DNA of 64,000 nucleotides from Vicia villosa (GCF_029867415.1 NW_026705578.1:434001-498000); one strand, 5' to 3'. Shown: positions 32,168-45,142, counted from the stretch's first letter. Notes: a model not told the origin generated them from the sequence alone. Numbers and translations are program-made.

Positions 32168-34245
32168 TTACCCTATAAGCAAATTAGCTCTATCAATATG
32201 GGTATGAACAATTCTATTGAGGCTTCCTCTATGTACTATAGTATGCTTAATGTCTTGCACCATATCAGTGTGTGTTTCTTTCCCAAAACAGATGGCATTT
32301 CTTGTAATCCAAATGGCATATATCATTTCAGTCCAGGCTAGCTTAGGCAAAATTTTGCGCCAGCCTTTCCTCTTTATCTCCCGCAGCAGCCACCTATATT
32401 CATTCGTCCAAGGTTTCGGTTGCCTATCATAATCGATCTAGCTAAGAATAGTTTTCCACACTGCTCCTGTGCCAGTGCAAGCGAAGAACCGATGCTCCAA
32501 GCACTCTTGCGCACCACAAAACACGCAAGTATTATCCGTTTCATCTCCCAACTTCGTTAAACTATCCTTCGTATTTAGTCTGCCAAGTAACACCAACCAG
32601 ACTATGAAGATGGCCCGCGGGCATGCCAAATTCCTTGTGAGGATGTGTCTCCAATTCATGTTCTCTTTTTCACCCCTCAAACAAGTATACATTTTTTCTG
32701 TTTTGTATTTTCCCATTTGCATAACCTCTTGCTAATAACTCAAATGTCTCAATGCATAATTCACAATAAATTTCAGCAGCAATGATGTTGTAGTAATAGG
32801 TTGCCACTCCATGACATCAGCATCTTTGAGGTAGTATGTGTTAACCCACTTGACTCAAAGCTTATCCGCCTTAGACAGTAAATTCCACAAGAGCTTGCCA
32901 ATGGTTGCTGTGTTCTATTCTTGTAATGAAGTAATGCTCAAGCCGCCTGCTCTCGTAGGGTTGCACACATTATCCCACACAACGGGAGCTCTCCGAGTAA
33001 TATCCTCTGTGTTACTCTAAAGAAAACTCTGACAAATAGACTCAATATGCTTCAAAACACTCTTTGGCAACGGGAAGAATTGCATCCAGTACGATGTTAT
33101 TGCAAACAGCACACTACGGATAAGTTGTTTCCCCTAGCATAGCTCAAAATTTTCGTTGTCCAGTGCTTGATTTTGCCAACTATCCTGTCAATAAGAGGGC
33201 GACATTGTTGTATGCTAAGCTTTTTGCACGATAGAGGGACTCCAAGGTACTTGAACGACAACTCTCCATATTGGTACCCTCTGATCCACAGCAGGCCCTA
33301 TTTATCATTCTCATATAAACCACCACTATACAACTTACATTTTGTCGGGTTAGACCTTAGCCCTGTTGAGTCAGAAAATTTATGAAATGCTTCCATCATA
33401 ATTTCCACGGATTTGTCTTCCCCTCGAGCAAAAAGAATTAAATCATTTGCAAAACAAATATTGGTTATGAAAATTTTTTTACACTTCGGGGGGAAGTTGA
33501 AATCAGGCATGGTTTGGAGTTTCTGCATGCATCTGTGCATATATTCCATTAAAAGCACAAAAAGCAGAGGTTATATTGGACCACCCTGCCTAAGCCCTCT
33601 CTTTGCAGCCAGGTATGCACTGTGCTACCCATTTATGGAGTATTTGTATGAGACACTAATGATGCAAGTCACGGTCCACTTGATGGACTTAGAAGGGAAG
33701 CTCGTCTCCTTCATTATGTCTTCCAAAGCTATCTGAATGGAACATCTGAGGAAAATATGTTTTCTATTGTAACCTCTCAACAACTCATGAGCAATGATGA
33801 TGTTGTCTTGGATAACTTTTCTTGGAACGAAAGTAGACTGACTGTAGTCTACCACAATATTGATAACTTTTCTCAGTATATTGGTGAGAATCTTGGATAA
33901 GATCTTGTATAACACTATACAAAACGCAATAGGTCTCATATCCTTCATCTTATTGGTATTTGGGAACTTGAGAATCAGAGTAACAATGGTAAAGTTTACT
34001 GCCCTGTACAGTCTTCCATGCTCAAAGAAGTCATACACTGCAGCCTTCACATCCTTTCCAATGATCTCCCACGCTTCCATGAAGAATTTGGCATTATATC
34101 CATCAATATCAAGGGCCTTTGTGTCTCCAATACTTTTTAGGGCTGCCATGATTTCCTTGTCAACAACAGGTTGTGCCAACTCATTTTGGTGTGTATGACT
34201 GAGTATAGCACCATTCCTCAAAACCTCCACATCAATATGTCTCAA
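32168..34245 (-). pseudogene. LINE reverse transcriptase and zinc-binding C-terminus, broken
   Basis: From the 5' side on the minus strand: the RT N-terminal part (33625-34245: GDTKALDIDGYNAKFFMEAW, VTLILKFPNTNKMKDMRPIA, QSTFVPRKVIQDNIIIAHEL), then the palm with the active-site motif degraded to FANDLILFARG where FADD is expected (33298-33558). Next come the zinc-binding domain (32438-32722: CVFCGAQECLEHRFFAC) and a C-terminal tail (32168-32350: AWTEMIYAIWITRNAI). Frame breaks separate all the pieces. The enzyme would have copied LINE RNA at the nicked target. Confidence 0.85.
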
Positions 34246-35134
34246 CTAATTGCTAGATTTCCCAATCAAATCCTCATAGAATCTTAGCACCTCTCTCTCC
34301 ATATTGTCATGCCCTGTTATTTCCATCCCATTGGGATCTTCTAATGCATGGATACCTGAAGCTTAATTTTTTATCTTTAAGGTGGCATGAAAGTACCTAT
34401 TATTTCCATTTCTAAGAAGAAGCCAATCTACTTTGACTCTTTGCCTTAGAACCTGCTCTTCCAGATTAGTGGCCTTTATAAGATCAAAAGAAAGCTGTTT
34501 AATTCTATCAACCAAATCCCCATTAAATTTGTCAGTCAGTAAAGCAGCTTGAGCTTGTAGTTTTTGATCTGCCTAATGCTCTCAGTAGTTCTCTTGGTTA
34601 ACTCTCTCATGACTGGCTGCAGAAGTTTCAAGTTCCTCCAAACCATGTACATAGGTCTGTCATCAGCAGTGGAGTCCTAGTTGTTTTTGACACTATCAAG
34701 GAAATCATGTCTGTCAACTATTCAGTTGAGGAATTTGAAAGGTGATCTTCTCTTTGTCATGGTATAATTTCCCAAGCACTGAACTCTCAAAGGTGCATGA
34801 GTCGAGATATGTTGTTGCATCACAGTAATTCTAAACTGAGGAAATTGCGTAAACCACTCCCTATTGCAAATAGCATGGTCTATTCTAGAGTAAATCATAT
34901 TGCTTTTATGTTTATTGTTCCAAGTGAAGTATCCCCCTTTGGTCTAATGAGCATATAAACCAACATCTTCCATCATCTGGTCAAGATCAGCATATTCTAC
35001 TAGTTAAACCTGCTTCCCCCCAGTCTATTATTACTTGACATTCATTACTTGACATGACATAGTCACCAATGATCATCCAGGGTCCCTGCACAGAGCCAGC
35101 ATAATTCTGAATATCAGTCCATAGTGTTTTCCTA
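34246..35134 (-). pseudogene. Decayed LINE linker between endonuclease and RT
   Basis: Minus-strand sequence with many stops in every frame. Short recognisable pieces fit the endonuclease-RT linker of plant LINEs (e.g. RPMYMVWRNLKLLQPVMREL around 34600-34650 and IVDRHDFLDSVKNN near 34690). Confidence 0.6.
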
Positions 35135-35139
35135 TGATG
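35135..35139. repeat. Target-site duplication TGATG, left copy
   Basis: TGATG directly before the LTR at 35140 and directly after the LTR end at 48369 (48370-48374). It fixes the exact limits of the nested LTR element. Confidence 0.95.
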
Positions 35140-38100
35140 TGTAGCAACCTGCCCTAAAAATTAAGATTTAGAGTCGCCACCTATTCTGAAGGGCGAATAG
35201 GAAACCCTACGCAGTTTAAAGATTCAGGGTAAGTTATTATAATCAGGTTGAGGGAAGGTGTTAGGTACCCTCAACCTTTCCTAAGGTTTGTATCTAAGGT
35301 TAAGGCTTATGGCTAAAATATTTAGGATAATAGCTAAAGAAGTGAAAAGGGCAAAATTGAGATTTTAAGTGAATTGAGATTTTAAGGAGGGGGACTCGCC
35401 TTGGTTATCCAAGTGCCTACGTATCTCCTTAGGGAGAATCAGAGTCAACGTATTTCGGGCACAAGGTTGTACGCCTTAGAATTGATATGATATGGTTTGA
35501 AGGCTTTTTGAATGGCCTATCGTAGTTTTGAATTTGATTTGAAAGGCATTTTGAGTTGCCTGATTAGAAAGGATGAAAATCCGTAGTTTTGGAGGAGTGT
35601 CTTGAATGTTTTAAGTTTTTGGGCGTACAACCCTGATTTAATATGTCACCGTTAGATGCGATGATCAATAGATTTGATCATTATAGTTAACGGATTAATG
35701 GGGCATTGCTGGTTACTCTGATCGATAGATTCGATCGTCGCGGGCAGCAAATTGAATTGTATTTTAATTTTGTATATTTTTGCTTTATTTGGATATTTGA
35801 TCAGTGCGACATAGAGAGTCGACCAATTCGAAGGCAGAGTAAAATAGATATTCACCCGACATTTATCTGTTAAAGGGGAGTTAGAATTGATGTTTTTTAT
35901 TATTGGATTTGATTAATTAAATTAATCGTTTATTAATCACTGCGACCAATAGATTTGGTTGGAACGAGTAATAAATTGAATCCTAAAACCTTAGCCAAGT
36001 GGTCAATGGGATTGGGCGAACCCTAACGTGTTGATGAACCTTTCTAGGGCTTTTTGTGATTTTTAATATTAATTAAAATTAATTAAAGTCAATTAAGTCG
36101 AATAATCGAAATAATTGAATAAATAATTCTAAACCCCTAATTTACATCTAATCCTAATTATTATTTTAATTCTAATTAAATAAATTAAATGAATTAAACC
36201 TAATTATTTATTTAATCTAAATTAAATAATAAAGCAAAAGTAAAGATAAAACCTGGGCGGGTAATCTTGTGTGGCTCATCCTTGATGTACCATGGTGGAC
36301 TTCACGCTGTAGAGCCTCAGATCAAGCTATGTGACAATCTGATGATGGAAAGCAGAGGGCGTATGATGGCCATGTGTGGAGAGGCAACACCTGATTCAGA
36401 AACAAGTAATACACAAAAAAACATTGCACCGGCCAAGACTCGAACTCATGTCTTTGAGATTACCAGCAAAACGCACTACCGTCCGCACTGCAGTTTGTTA
36501 ATAGACATAAAACATTCACGAATCAAAATATATCGAACCTAAACGATTCAAATTTCAAACGAAATTTGCGCGCCCAGTACTGTTCCTCTTCTACAATGGT
36601 TCTGAAACCTTTGTACGAATTGACTACAAGTCCGCTGCGACTTTCTTGGTGGCCAAACATGTGAAATCCAAAACTCAAATAAAATGACAATAAAATCAAT
36701 TTTAAAGGCGTGGTTGAACTGCAAATCATCCCCTAAACTCAATAGAATCGTTAATTTTGGCTAATTTCTTCTAAACCTCAACGCCCCTAATTCAAAGCTT
36801 GTATAACTTAGCAATGGTTATTCTTGATACAAGCGATTAAACCACGATTGAATTGCCCAGAACGCTTCCATACATCATTGTGAACATAGACATATAACCA
36901 AAATCAATATATAGTGCACAAATCGTCACAATCGAAACTAAGAAAAATTAAGCAAACCGTGACTTTTTAGGCACTGATTCCAGTCGTGATAGGCTTCGAC
37001 CTTGATTGGGGAACGACCACCAAACCTCCAGGAACACGCTTGAATATCCAGAAAACCCTTTGAATCTCCTCCAAATGCTCAAACCGAGTTCAAAACTCCC
37101 CTTGGCTTTTTGAGTTTCGTATGACCATTCTTGGGCTGCAAACCTTGTTCAAAAAACCCCTTTTGCCTTGTACATGTTATGGTTATATATTATCACCAAT
37201 TAGGTCAACAAAAATTGACTAAATCCCTCTTGAATCAAATATTGGAAAATTGGAGAATATTTGATTCTAAACCTTCCAAATTGGGACCAATCTCAATCTA
37301 TTTGCTCCAAATCTTGTTTGTACGAATTTGTTCTCAAATATTGAGTATCATGGCAATTGATTATGATTGGAATTTGTTTTTTAAATCATATCTTTTATTT
37401 TCCTTTGATTTATTTGAATTTAATCACCTTTAAAATGAATAAAAATTCACAATAAATCCAATAGACCATACAAATTCGTGGCAATGACATATGGACCCTT
37501 TTGATAACTGGAGGAACAAGATTGGGTCATAAAAAGTTGGGCCCTTTTGCAAGAAAATCTATTTTGACCTTTATTTATTTCATATTTTCCATCCAAAATC
37601 GACTGACTTTGACGAGGCATATCTCCCTCAATTTTTAAGATATGAGAGAGTTCTAGGACTGTTTGGAAACCTCAAGATGTCCTCTACAAGCCACTCTGGA
37701 ACATATTTTTCATTTGGAGATTTTATCTTGATGATTTGCCCTTTGACATAAGTCTGCCTTCGGTTGACCTTTGAAAAGGACCTATAATCTTTTGTACCAT
37801 GTCTCTCAAATGATGCATTTCTGGCCTTGACTTGTGACAGACAAAGTTGTAGAGAATCAAATTTCCTTTAAAATAGGCTTTGGTTGGGAAATTTTTGATG
37901 CTCCATGTGAAAGTTATGTCCAGTCAAAGTTGAGTTGACTCTCTCCTATAAAAAACCCTAATTTGAACCTTTGCACTTGTTCAATTCTGAGTTTTTATTA
38001 ATGGATCATGATCAACCTTTGATCAAATGATGGATATTACTTCACATACTTGATATTGACCAAAAGTCAGGAGTTTTGATTGTATTTTGACTATAGTTGA

Positions 38101-38366
38101 CTTTTAGGTCAAACTAGTCGATTAATGATCATCTGAGTCATTGAGTGAGCAATCCTTGAAATCGAAGCTTGACTTTTGACATGGCGATGCTTTGAGACAT
38201 ATGAGATTCCTTGAGATCCATTTGAGGCCTTAGAGATTCAAACTTCTTTGATAAAACGCAAACCCTAACTTTGGATATCCTAAATCAGGAGAGTATTCAT
38301 TGAGCCAACCCTTGAGCCTTGAATCTTTGATGATGAAATGAGACGGGCAAATTTTGGAGTATGACA
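35140..38366 (-). repeat. 3' LTR of the non-coding element
   Basis: 3227 bp, TGTAGCAACC to GAGTATGACA on the plus strand. The same length as the other LTR, with scattered substitutions. It contains a tRNA-like stretch at 36424-36491. No coding sequence. Confidence 0.95.
36424..36491 (-). other. tRNA-like relic inside the LTR
   Basis: On the minus strand a TTCGAGTC T-loop (ACATGAGTTCGAGTCTTGG), an anticodon-arm-like stem (TTTTG pairing with CAAAG around a 10-nt loop) and a D-arm-like GACGGTAGTGCG lie in the right order. Acceptor-stem pairing is poor (about 5 of 7). The other LTR has the same stretch at about 46434-46501. A decayed tRNA-derived piece is possible; chance is not excluded. Confidence 0.35.
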
Positions 38367-38380
38367 GCTGCCCTTGTTCA
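38367..38380 (-). other. Polypurine tract candidate of the non-coding element
   Basis: The minus strand reads GAACAAGGGCAGC next to the 3' LTR. It is moderately purine-rich and in the right place. Confidence 0.4.
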
Positions 38381-38812
38381 ATCTTCTTAAACCTGGAGAG
38401 TCGGATAGGCACGTCTGCCTATCGTGATCTAAAGGTAGAAGATGATTGAACACTGAGAATGCCCTGAAATTTGCTTTTATTGGGAAGAAGTTCCGTGGGG
38501 GATGGGCTTAAAGATGCCACCCAAGGTAGATACCATTTTTCAGAATGTGCAGCCAATGCTTTTCGGGAGGAACCGGGTGCTTTGATTGTAGCATAGCCTA
38601 AAAAGGTAACCTGAATTTTATGCAATGTTATGATGCATGCGATGCATGATGCTGTGAGCTTCTCAAAATAAATGAGAGCGATGTATGTATATGCATTATG
38701 AATGAATGAGATATGTAATTGAATGATGCATGATTGTTAGTTATGTTAGTTGAAGTATGTTAGTAACTTTGGAAGAAAAAAAACATTTGTGTGTTATTGA
38801 TGATGTTTTGGA
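38381..38812 (-). other. Unremarkable internal sequence of the non-coding element
   Basis: No ORF with family resemblance. A run of ATGATGCATGC-like phrases occurs near 38625-38700. Confidence 0.4.
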
Positions 38813-39055
38813 GAAGATCACTGCCGAGGGACTAACATGATAAACCCAATTGAGAAACCCTTTGTAAAACCCCTTTATATTTTCGAAGAAGATCACCGCC
38901 GAGGGACTAACGTGATGCATCAACCCGATTGAAGAACCCTTTGTAACACCCTGTTGTAGTCTCGAAGAATATCACTGCCGAGGGACTAACGTGATAAACC
39001 CCATTGAAGAACCTTTTCGTAAAACCCTTTGATCACTGCCGAGGGACTAACGTGA
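38813..39055. repeat. Tandem repeat, four copies of about 60-79 bp
   Basis: GCCGAGGGACTAAC occurs at 38823, 38898, 38977 and 39038, each preceded by GATCACTGCC or a variant and followed by a GATTGAAGAACCCTTTGTAA-like segment. Confidence 0.85.
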
Positions 39056-39142
39056 TGGGTAAACGTAACTATCAATAGCGACGAATCGCAGTTTGTGAAC
39101 CCCAATTACTATAGTTCTAGTAAGTTTCCGTAGTTTGTGAAC

Positions 39143-39640
39143 CCCAAAAGGATCACTTGCTATAGTTCTAGCAAGTTCACCTGCACCAATAGGATTACTT
39201 GTCATAGTTCTGACAAGCTCACCTGCACCATTTGGATCATCTGCCCTTGTTCGGACAAATTTCACCTACACCATTTGGATCATTTTCCCTGGCTCGGACA
39301 AATTTCACCTACACATCTGGATCATTTGCCCTGGCTCAGACAAATTTCACCTACACCATTTGGATCATTTGCCCTGGCTCGGACAAATTTCACCTAAACC
39401 ATTTGGATCATTTGCCCTGGTTCGGACAAATTTCACCTACACCATTTGGATCATCTGCCCTGGTTCGGACAAATTTCACCTGCACCATTTGGATCATTTG
39501 CCCTGGTTCGGACAAATTTCACCTACACCATTTGGATCATTTGCCCTAGTTCAGACAAATTTCACCTACACCATTTGGATCATTTTCCCTGGCCCGGACA
39601 AATTTCACCTGCACCATTTGGATCACTTGCCCTGGTTCGG
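39143..39640. repeat. 43-bp tandem repeat, about 11 copies
   Basis: The unit CACCATTTGGATCATTTGCC + CTGGTTCGGACAAATTTCAC + CTA repeats with small changes; the first two or three copies are diverged. 43 is not a multiple of 3, so long open frames appear in all three frames as a by-product and encode nothing recognisable. Confidence 0.9.
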
Positions 39641-39885
39641 ACGACCCGAGGGTCGGAAAGGAAACGATATGTTTAGAAACTCACGACTCGAGGGTCGGAC
39701 ATTCATGACTCGAGGGTCAGAAAACACACCTATCACAACACGAGTGTTTGAAACTCACGACTCGAGGGTCGGAAAACGCACATATCACGACACGAGGGTT
39801 GGAAACTCACGACACGTGGGTCGGAAAATACACCTATCACAACACGAGGGTTGGAAACTCTCGACACGTGGGTCGAAAATTGGGC
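39640..39885. repeat. Repeats around GACTCGAGGGTCGGA
   Basis: Seven or eight copies of a CACGACTCGAGGGTCGGAAA-like phrase, some reading CACGACACGTGGGTCGG, spaced about 30 or 60 bases apart. Confidence 0.8.
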
Positions 39886-40059
39886 TTTTGTAGTATGTAA
39901 ATGCGTATGCTAATGCGTATGTATGTAAGTTGATGTAATCCCGAGATCTCCTTAAACCCATTGAACCTGTTTAATCCATGTTTGCCCCTACACCATGGCT
40001 ATGCTTATGCCGGCTTGGTGATGTTTATGTATATGTTGATTGATGAGTGGAACGAAGTA

Positions 40060-40530
40060 ATGTCTTCTATAGGACTACCTGAAAAGGTTTCTGGAATGGA
40101 TATGAAAATTTGTCTTAAAGAAAACCCCTTGGAAAGGTTCCTGAAAAGGATGACAATTTGTCTTAAAGAAGACCACCTGAGAAGATTCCTAGAAAGGATC
40201 GTGCGATTTGTCTTAGAGAAGACTACCTGAAAAGGCTGAAAGATGTCTTAAAAGATTACCTAGAAAGGTTCTTAGAATGTCTTAAAGAAGACTACCTGAA
40301 TAGGTTCCTGAAAGGGATGACAATTTGTCTTAAAGAAGACCACCTGAGAAGATTCCTAGAAAGGATCGTGCGATTTGTCTTAGAGAAGACTACCTGAAAA
40401 GGCTGAAAGATGTCTTAAAAAAATTACCTGGAGAGGTTCTTAGAAAGGACGATGATTGTCTTAAAGAAGACCACCTAAAAAGGTTCTTGGAAAATGAATA
40501 TCTTAAAGAAGACTACCTAAAAAGGTGCGG
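40060..40530. repeat. AAAGAAGACTACCTGA repeat block
   Basis: About nine copies of a TGTCTTAAAGAAGACYACCT phrase followed by GAAAAGGTTCCT-like sequence. A larger unit of about 170 bases is itself duplicated (around 40140-40260 and 40315-40430). Confidence 0.85.
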
Positions 40531-43440
40531 TGTGATGTATCGACCAATATATGCATGATTTATGTGTATTTGCATGATGCTCCGATGATAGTTTGTTGAT
40601 AACCAAAGCGTATTATCTCGCTGGAATTGTAGGTTTGTTGGATGTTAGCGTGATTTCCTAATCCCTGTTTTTGCATTTTGAAGATTGTAGTTAGGAGGAA
40701 GATTTGTTTGAGGTTGTAAAGTGTGAGAACATCTTTTCCTTTTGATGTGCGCCTTGCTCCAGTTTGACCCTTTGAATTACTCCACGCTTTTGAATTTTGA
40801 AGTTCTCCACGTCTTTCGCCTTTTGCAATTCGCACCTTTAACCTTTTCGAGGTTCTCCACACCTTTAACCTTTGGAGGTTCTCCACACCTTTTGAATTGT
40901 TTACCTTATGGATTTGATATCCAATTCCCCAATGTTTAGTGGAAAAAGGGTGCCTATGATTTCCACGCCATGAAGGAAGTGCCCCGAGAAATAACCTTGT
41001 CATATGCTTGGACGTTTAGGTTGAAGGGTATGCACTTGATCTCCAGGATATGGAGGGCTATCCATAGTGTTCTATCCTTTTGAATTCTTCTCATGTTTGA
41101 CATGCCCTTGCTTGCTATTGCTTCGAGATGTGCCCCAAGTCGATTGAGCCTTAGGAAGAATGCCCCCAGTTAATAGGAAGTTTGATTGCATGCCTCTGTG
41201 ATCCTTGAAATTTTTCCCCTGTTTAGGAGAACCCCCTAGATGTGGTTTCCCCATTCCAGAGTCTTTATTAGAAGTGATCACCTTTGATTAACCAATTTCG
41301 AGATCTCCTTGATGCTAAATGAATATTCGTAGATGACGTTGTATCCTTTGAGAGGTAACTCCAACGCGATGCGTGTGCAAGTTTTGAAATCGAAGTCCGT
41401 TATGAATTAGGACTGAATGATTAGAAGTGAATGCTTGAAGAAGCGTAGTGATTATAAATAATTTTAACAAACCTAGAAGTCAGTATAACAAAATCCTGCT
41501 TAATATGCTTTCGTAGTTAACCTTGCCTCAATTAGGACTTTTGAATGTTGTAACTTGGCCTGGTTCATGGTTTTAAGAAACAATGGATATAAGGCTCAAA
41601 ATTAATTTAACCCGCCCCTTTCTCCTTGATGCTCTCCAAATCCTAAGGATTCGCCTGATTCAATGAATGTGCTTTGTTTGTAAGAGAATCGTTTCAGTTT
41701 TGATGTTGAGCTGAAGCCTTAGTAGAGATCCAAGCACTGATGAAAAATGTTGTAAAGATCCAAGCGTTTATGAGAAGCTTCGATGATTTAGCAGTCATAA
41801 GATTATCCTTTGCATCTCACCTTTGTTTTGTTTTTATCCCTTATTTTGCATGAACCAATTCCTTCGGATTTGATTCATCGGGATGCCCTAATTTCTCCTA
41901 AGTCATTTTTTCTGTTTTTTTTCATTTTGACTTAGCGGGCGCTTTTCTCCTTTTTTTTTAATGCTCCTTTTGAGATTTGATTCTTGGACTTTGAATATTG
42001 TGACTGCCATGTTGACTTTGATTTGCAAGCTTCGACTTTGATACGTCCTCGATCTTGAATGATATATTGAGGAAGAAGATGTTGTCTCCATTGCTCCCTC
42101 ATTCTTGGATGAATGCGAGGAACAAGATATGCTTGAATCCTTTGCTTCATTGATTGATTCTCTTGACAACCAAAATACACCATTGAATTAATCGAAATCT
42201 TCCCTGCCCCTGGTTGAAATCAAGGTTTATTTGAAAAGTAGAAACAAAACTTCATCTCCTGGCTCGAGGGGGTGACGAGGGATCAACATCCTTATATCTC
42301 CATTGTTTGGGAATTGAAACAATGCCTGTACATCCTCGGCTCGGTCTTACCTTGAAAGCATACGTTTAGCGAGATTTAGTTATTTGTATTCGTCATTCTC
42401 CCTTAAGTTTGTTAATAATCCTGAAACCTGGAAATTCGTAATAGTGAGCGAAATGAATTGACTCCAAAACCTGCACGGTCATCCCATTAGAATTGCTAAT
42501 CCGAAGGTACAACTTTTATCCTAAGTGACACTTAGCGATCGTAGGGGTTGAAATTTTGACATGATAAACACCTATTAATCTTAGGGACAATATCCTTTGT
42601 AAATCCATTGACCTTGTTTTACCCCTTAGTTCATGGACTTGTAGAAGTAAAGGGTAACCTCGAATTTTCTTTGGGCACGTCAAACCTGTCGGGAATATAT
42701 TGTTAGCGGTGGGTTTTCGTCGTATTGGAACTTCATGAGTTTCCTTTGACTGAACCTCTTTTGCTTTTTCTAAGGATAGTATCACACCATTCATAACCTT
42801 CATAGTTTGTAAATTGATGTAGAAAATTTATGACCCTTTTGCCCCCTTGGTGGGGAGCCAACATATGTCGCCTTCCCTCCATCGTAGTTATGCATCTTCG
42901 TTCAGGATATTGCCCCAATTGGACTGACCCTTGCCCCCCAAGTTATCGTAGAGTGTCCTTGTAAGTTTTGCTACGTTCTAAGATGAACCCCTTTATAACT
43001 AGATACCCCTTGAGTGTATCTATGAGGGAACTCTTTTGTTGAACTAATCCTTGCTCGACGATAACCTTTGTTGTATTTATAATTCTGTTACGACAAAGCA
43101 TGGACATGCATCTGGCATGGTGAAAGGCATTCCTCTCTTTCCTTTGTAGGACCAGGCTCACTCCCAATAATTGATCCTCCTTTCTCCATAGTCTATAATC
43201 CTTTGATTTTCTTTGGGAATTTCGGGAAACCGGCTAGCGCGGTAAGTGTGGGTGCGGGCGAAGATGCAAATGTAAATATTTGAATGCATGAAAATTCAAA
43301 TGCATGCGTATGCGAGAGACTGCTTGTATTGTAACTCCTTGTATGCAATGCAGACGTGTGACGTATAATCCTAGGGATAGCCTTAGAGGCGACATTAGAC
43401 CCTTGTGAAATCCTTGCAAGATAGATGTTACGACACGTCA
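40531..43440 (-). other. Long non-coding internal part of the element
   Basis: 2.9 kb with no ORF of known type. CTTTTGAATT/CTCCACACCTTT phrases recur around 40770-40900. No RNA gene was recognised. Confidence 0.4.
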
Positions 43441-43483
43441 ATGGAAATCCCTTAGGTTGGGGAGTACGCAGAAGGTAGCGGCT

Positions 43484-44430
43484 GGTGACCGTTCAAGATA
43501 GTCACCAAATCTCATGACCATCGAGAGGCCGTTCGACGTGTACCAATGAAGTTGTCCATCATGGGAAGGTTCTCTATGCGGAACACAACATATCTAAGGA
43601 CGACATCGGGCAAAGTGAAATCCCTACTAGCTTGGGATGAAAGATGTATAAATGGAAATCCAAAACCTTACAAGTTAGAGGGTGCACGGGAATAAGCACG
43701 GGGTGACCGTTCAAGACAGTCACTAGATCTCATGGCCATCAAGAGGCCAATCGACGTGCGTTAATGAGGGTGTCCTTCAGGGGAAGGACGCGTCGTTGTA
43801 AAAACACATGGACGTGAAATAAAATCCCTACAGGCTAGGGGATGCGTAGTTGTAAGCACGGGGTGACCGTTCAAGACAGTCACTAGATCGCATGGCCATC
43901 GACAGGCCAATTGACGTGCGTAAACGAAGATGTCCTTCGTAGGAAGGCCACATAGTTGAAAAAATACAAAGATATAAAAAGAAAATCCCTACAGGCTAGG
44001 GAGTGCGTAGATGCAGGCGCGGGGTGACTGTTCATGACAGTCACTAAGTCTCATGGCCATCGAGAGGCCAATCAACGTGCATAAATGTAGATGTCCTTCG
44101 TGGGAAGGATGCGATTTTAGAAATAGAGTCCCTACAGGGTAGGGACTACGTAGATGTAAGCACGAGGTGACCGTTCAAGACAGTCACTAGATCGCATGGC
44201 CATCGAGAGGCCAATCGACGTATGCTAACGAAGATGTCCTTTGTACGAAGGATGCGATTTTGGAATTAGAATCCCTATAGGCTAGGGAATGCGTAGATGT
44301 AGGCATGAGGTGACCGTTCATGACAGTCACTAGGTCTCATGACCATCGTGAGGCCAATCAACGTGCATAAATGGAAGTGTCCTTCGTAGGAAGGACATGG
44401 TTTTGGAAATAGGGTCCCTGTAGGCTAGGG
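43484..44430. repeat. Tandem repeat of about 143-218 bp with built-in inverted repeats, six copies
   Basis: GGTGACCGTTC (or a variant) begins units at 43484, 43702, 43862, 44023, 44166 and 44309. Each unit holds GTGACCGTTCAAGACAGTCAC, a GTGAC/GTCAC stem-loop, and GGCCATCGAGAGGCC, a GGCC/GGCC stem-loop, followed by GTCCTTCGTAGGAAGGAC, also self-complementary. Confidence 0.85.
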
Positions 44431-45122
44431 AACGCGTAGGAATACCTGCAAAATTAAAATGTAAGACATCCGCAGCATATAAATTGCATATATAATAAGC
44501 ACGTAAGCACATAAGCCCTGGGTTCATAGGTTCGACGTAACGGCTTAGGGTGTCTACCCTTCCCATTAGTATGTTCTAGAAGGTCTCATGGGGTCGTTCG
44601 AAGCCGCCGAGACTTTTTGTCTCTTTGGATTTTAGAACAACTCATTTATCCATGAGGTTCGAGTTTTAGGGGTAGGTTCCCAGAGAGATCAGCCAAATAC
44701 CAAGTCCAGCCCTCAACAAAGTCAAGCCTCGTATCAGACCTTTCCGGATATTCAACTCACTCTGAGTGGAATTATAATAAGACTCGTAGGCGATGTAATT
44801 CCCCTCTGGTCTTAAATATAATTCCCACGCTTAGGTTTAACAACAATTTATATACAACCCAAAATATGCAGTAAAATAACAAATATTCAAGTAAACCGAT
44901 ATTTAATTAAATCACTGTAAATAAATGAGATTGCTGTAAATAAATGAAATTGCGAATAAATAAATAAATAAATAAAAATTTAAATATTGATAAAAAAAAC
45001 CATAAACCCTAAAATGGCGAATAAGCCAAACCCTAAAAAATTCACCAAAACCCTAAATGATTCGCCAAAACCTAAACCCTGCCAAAACCTAATGGAGCAT
45101 AATAATTCACCATTTTTAGTTA
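44431..45122 (-). other. Leader next to the primer site, with simple repeats
   Basis: Non-coding. It has an (AAAT)n run near 44955-44980 and several AAACCCTAAA phrases (about 45000-45085) resembling the plant telomere unit but not in a regular array. Confidence 0.5.
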
Positions 45123-45140
45123 TCCCCAGCAGAGTCGCCA
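45123..45140 (-). other. Primer-binding site of the non-coding element
   Basis: The minus strand reads TGGCGACTCTGCTGGGGA two bases inside the LTR. It is close to the Ogre primer site at 56881, and it defines the minus orientation. The tRNA was not named. Confidence 0.8.
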
Positions 45141-45142
45141 GC

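Noticed and set aside
37945..37960. TATA-like CTCCTATAAAAAACC on the plus strand of the non-coding element's LTR
   Set aside because: Primer site and LTR ends place the element on the minus strand, so this would be antisense.
39137..39893. Several overlapping long plus-strand open frames
   Set aside because: They arise from a 43-bp stop-free tandem repeat and show no family resemblance.
39961..40230. Plus-strand ORF with a hydrophobic start
   Set aside because: Its second half is the AAAGAAGAC tandem repeat and no family is recognised.
38813..44430. CRISPR-like array
   Set aside because: Repeats are contiguous or irregular, with no unique spacers, in a eukaryotic LTR element.
45000..45085. 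Interstitial telomere array (CCCTAAA)
   Set aside because: The motif occurs only a few times, irregularly spaced within other sequence.
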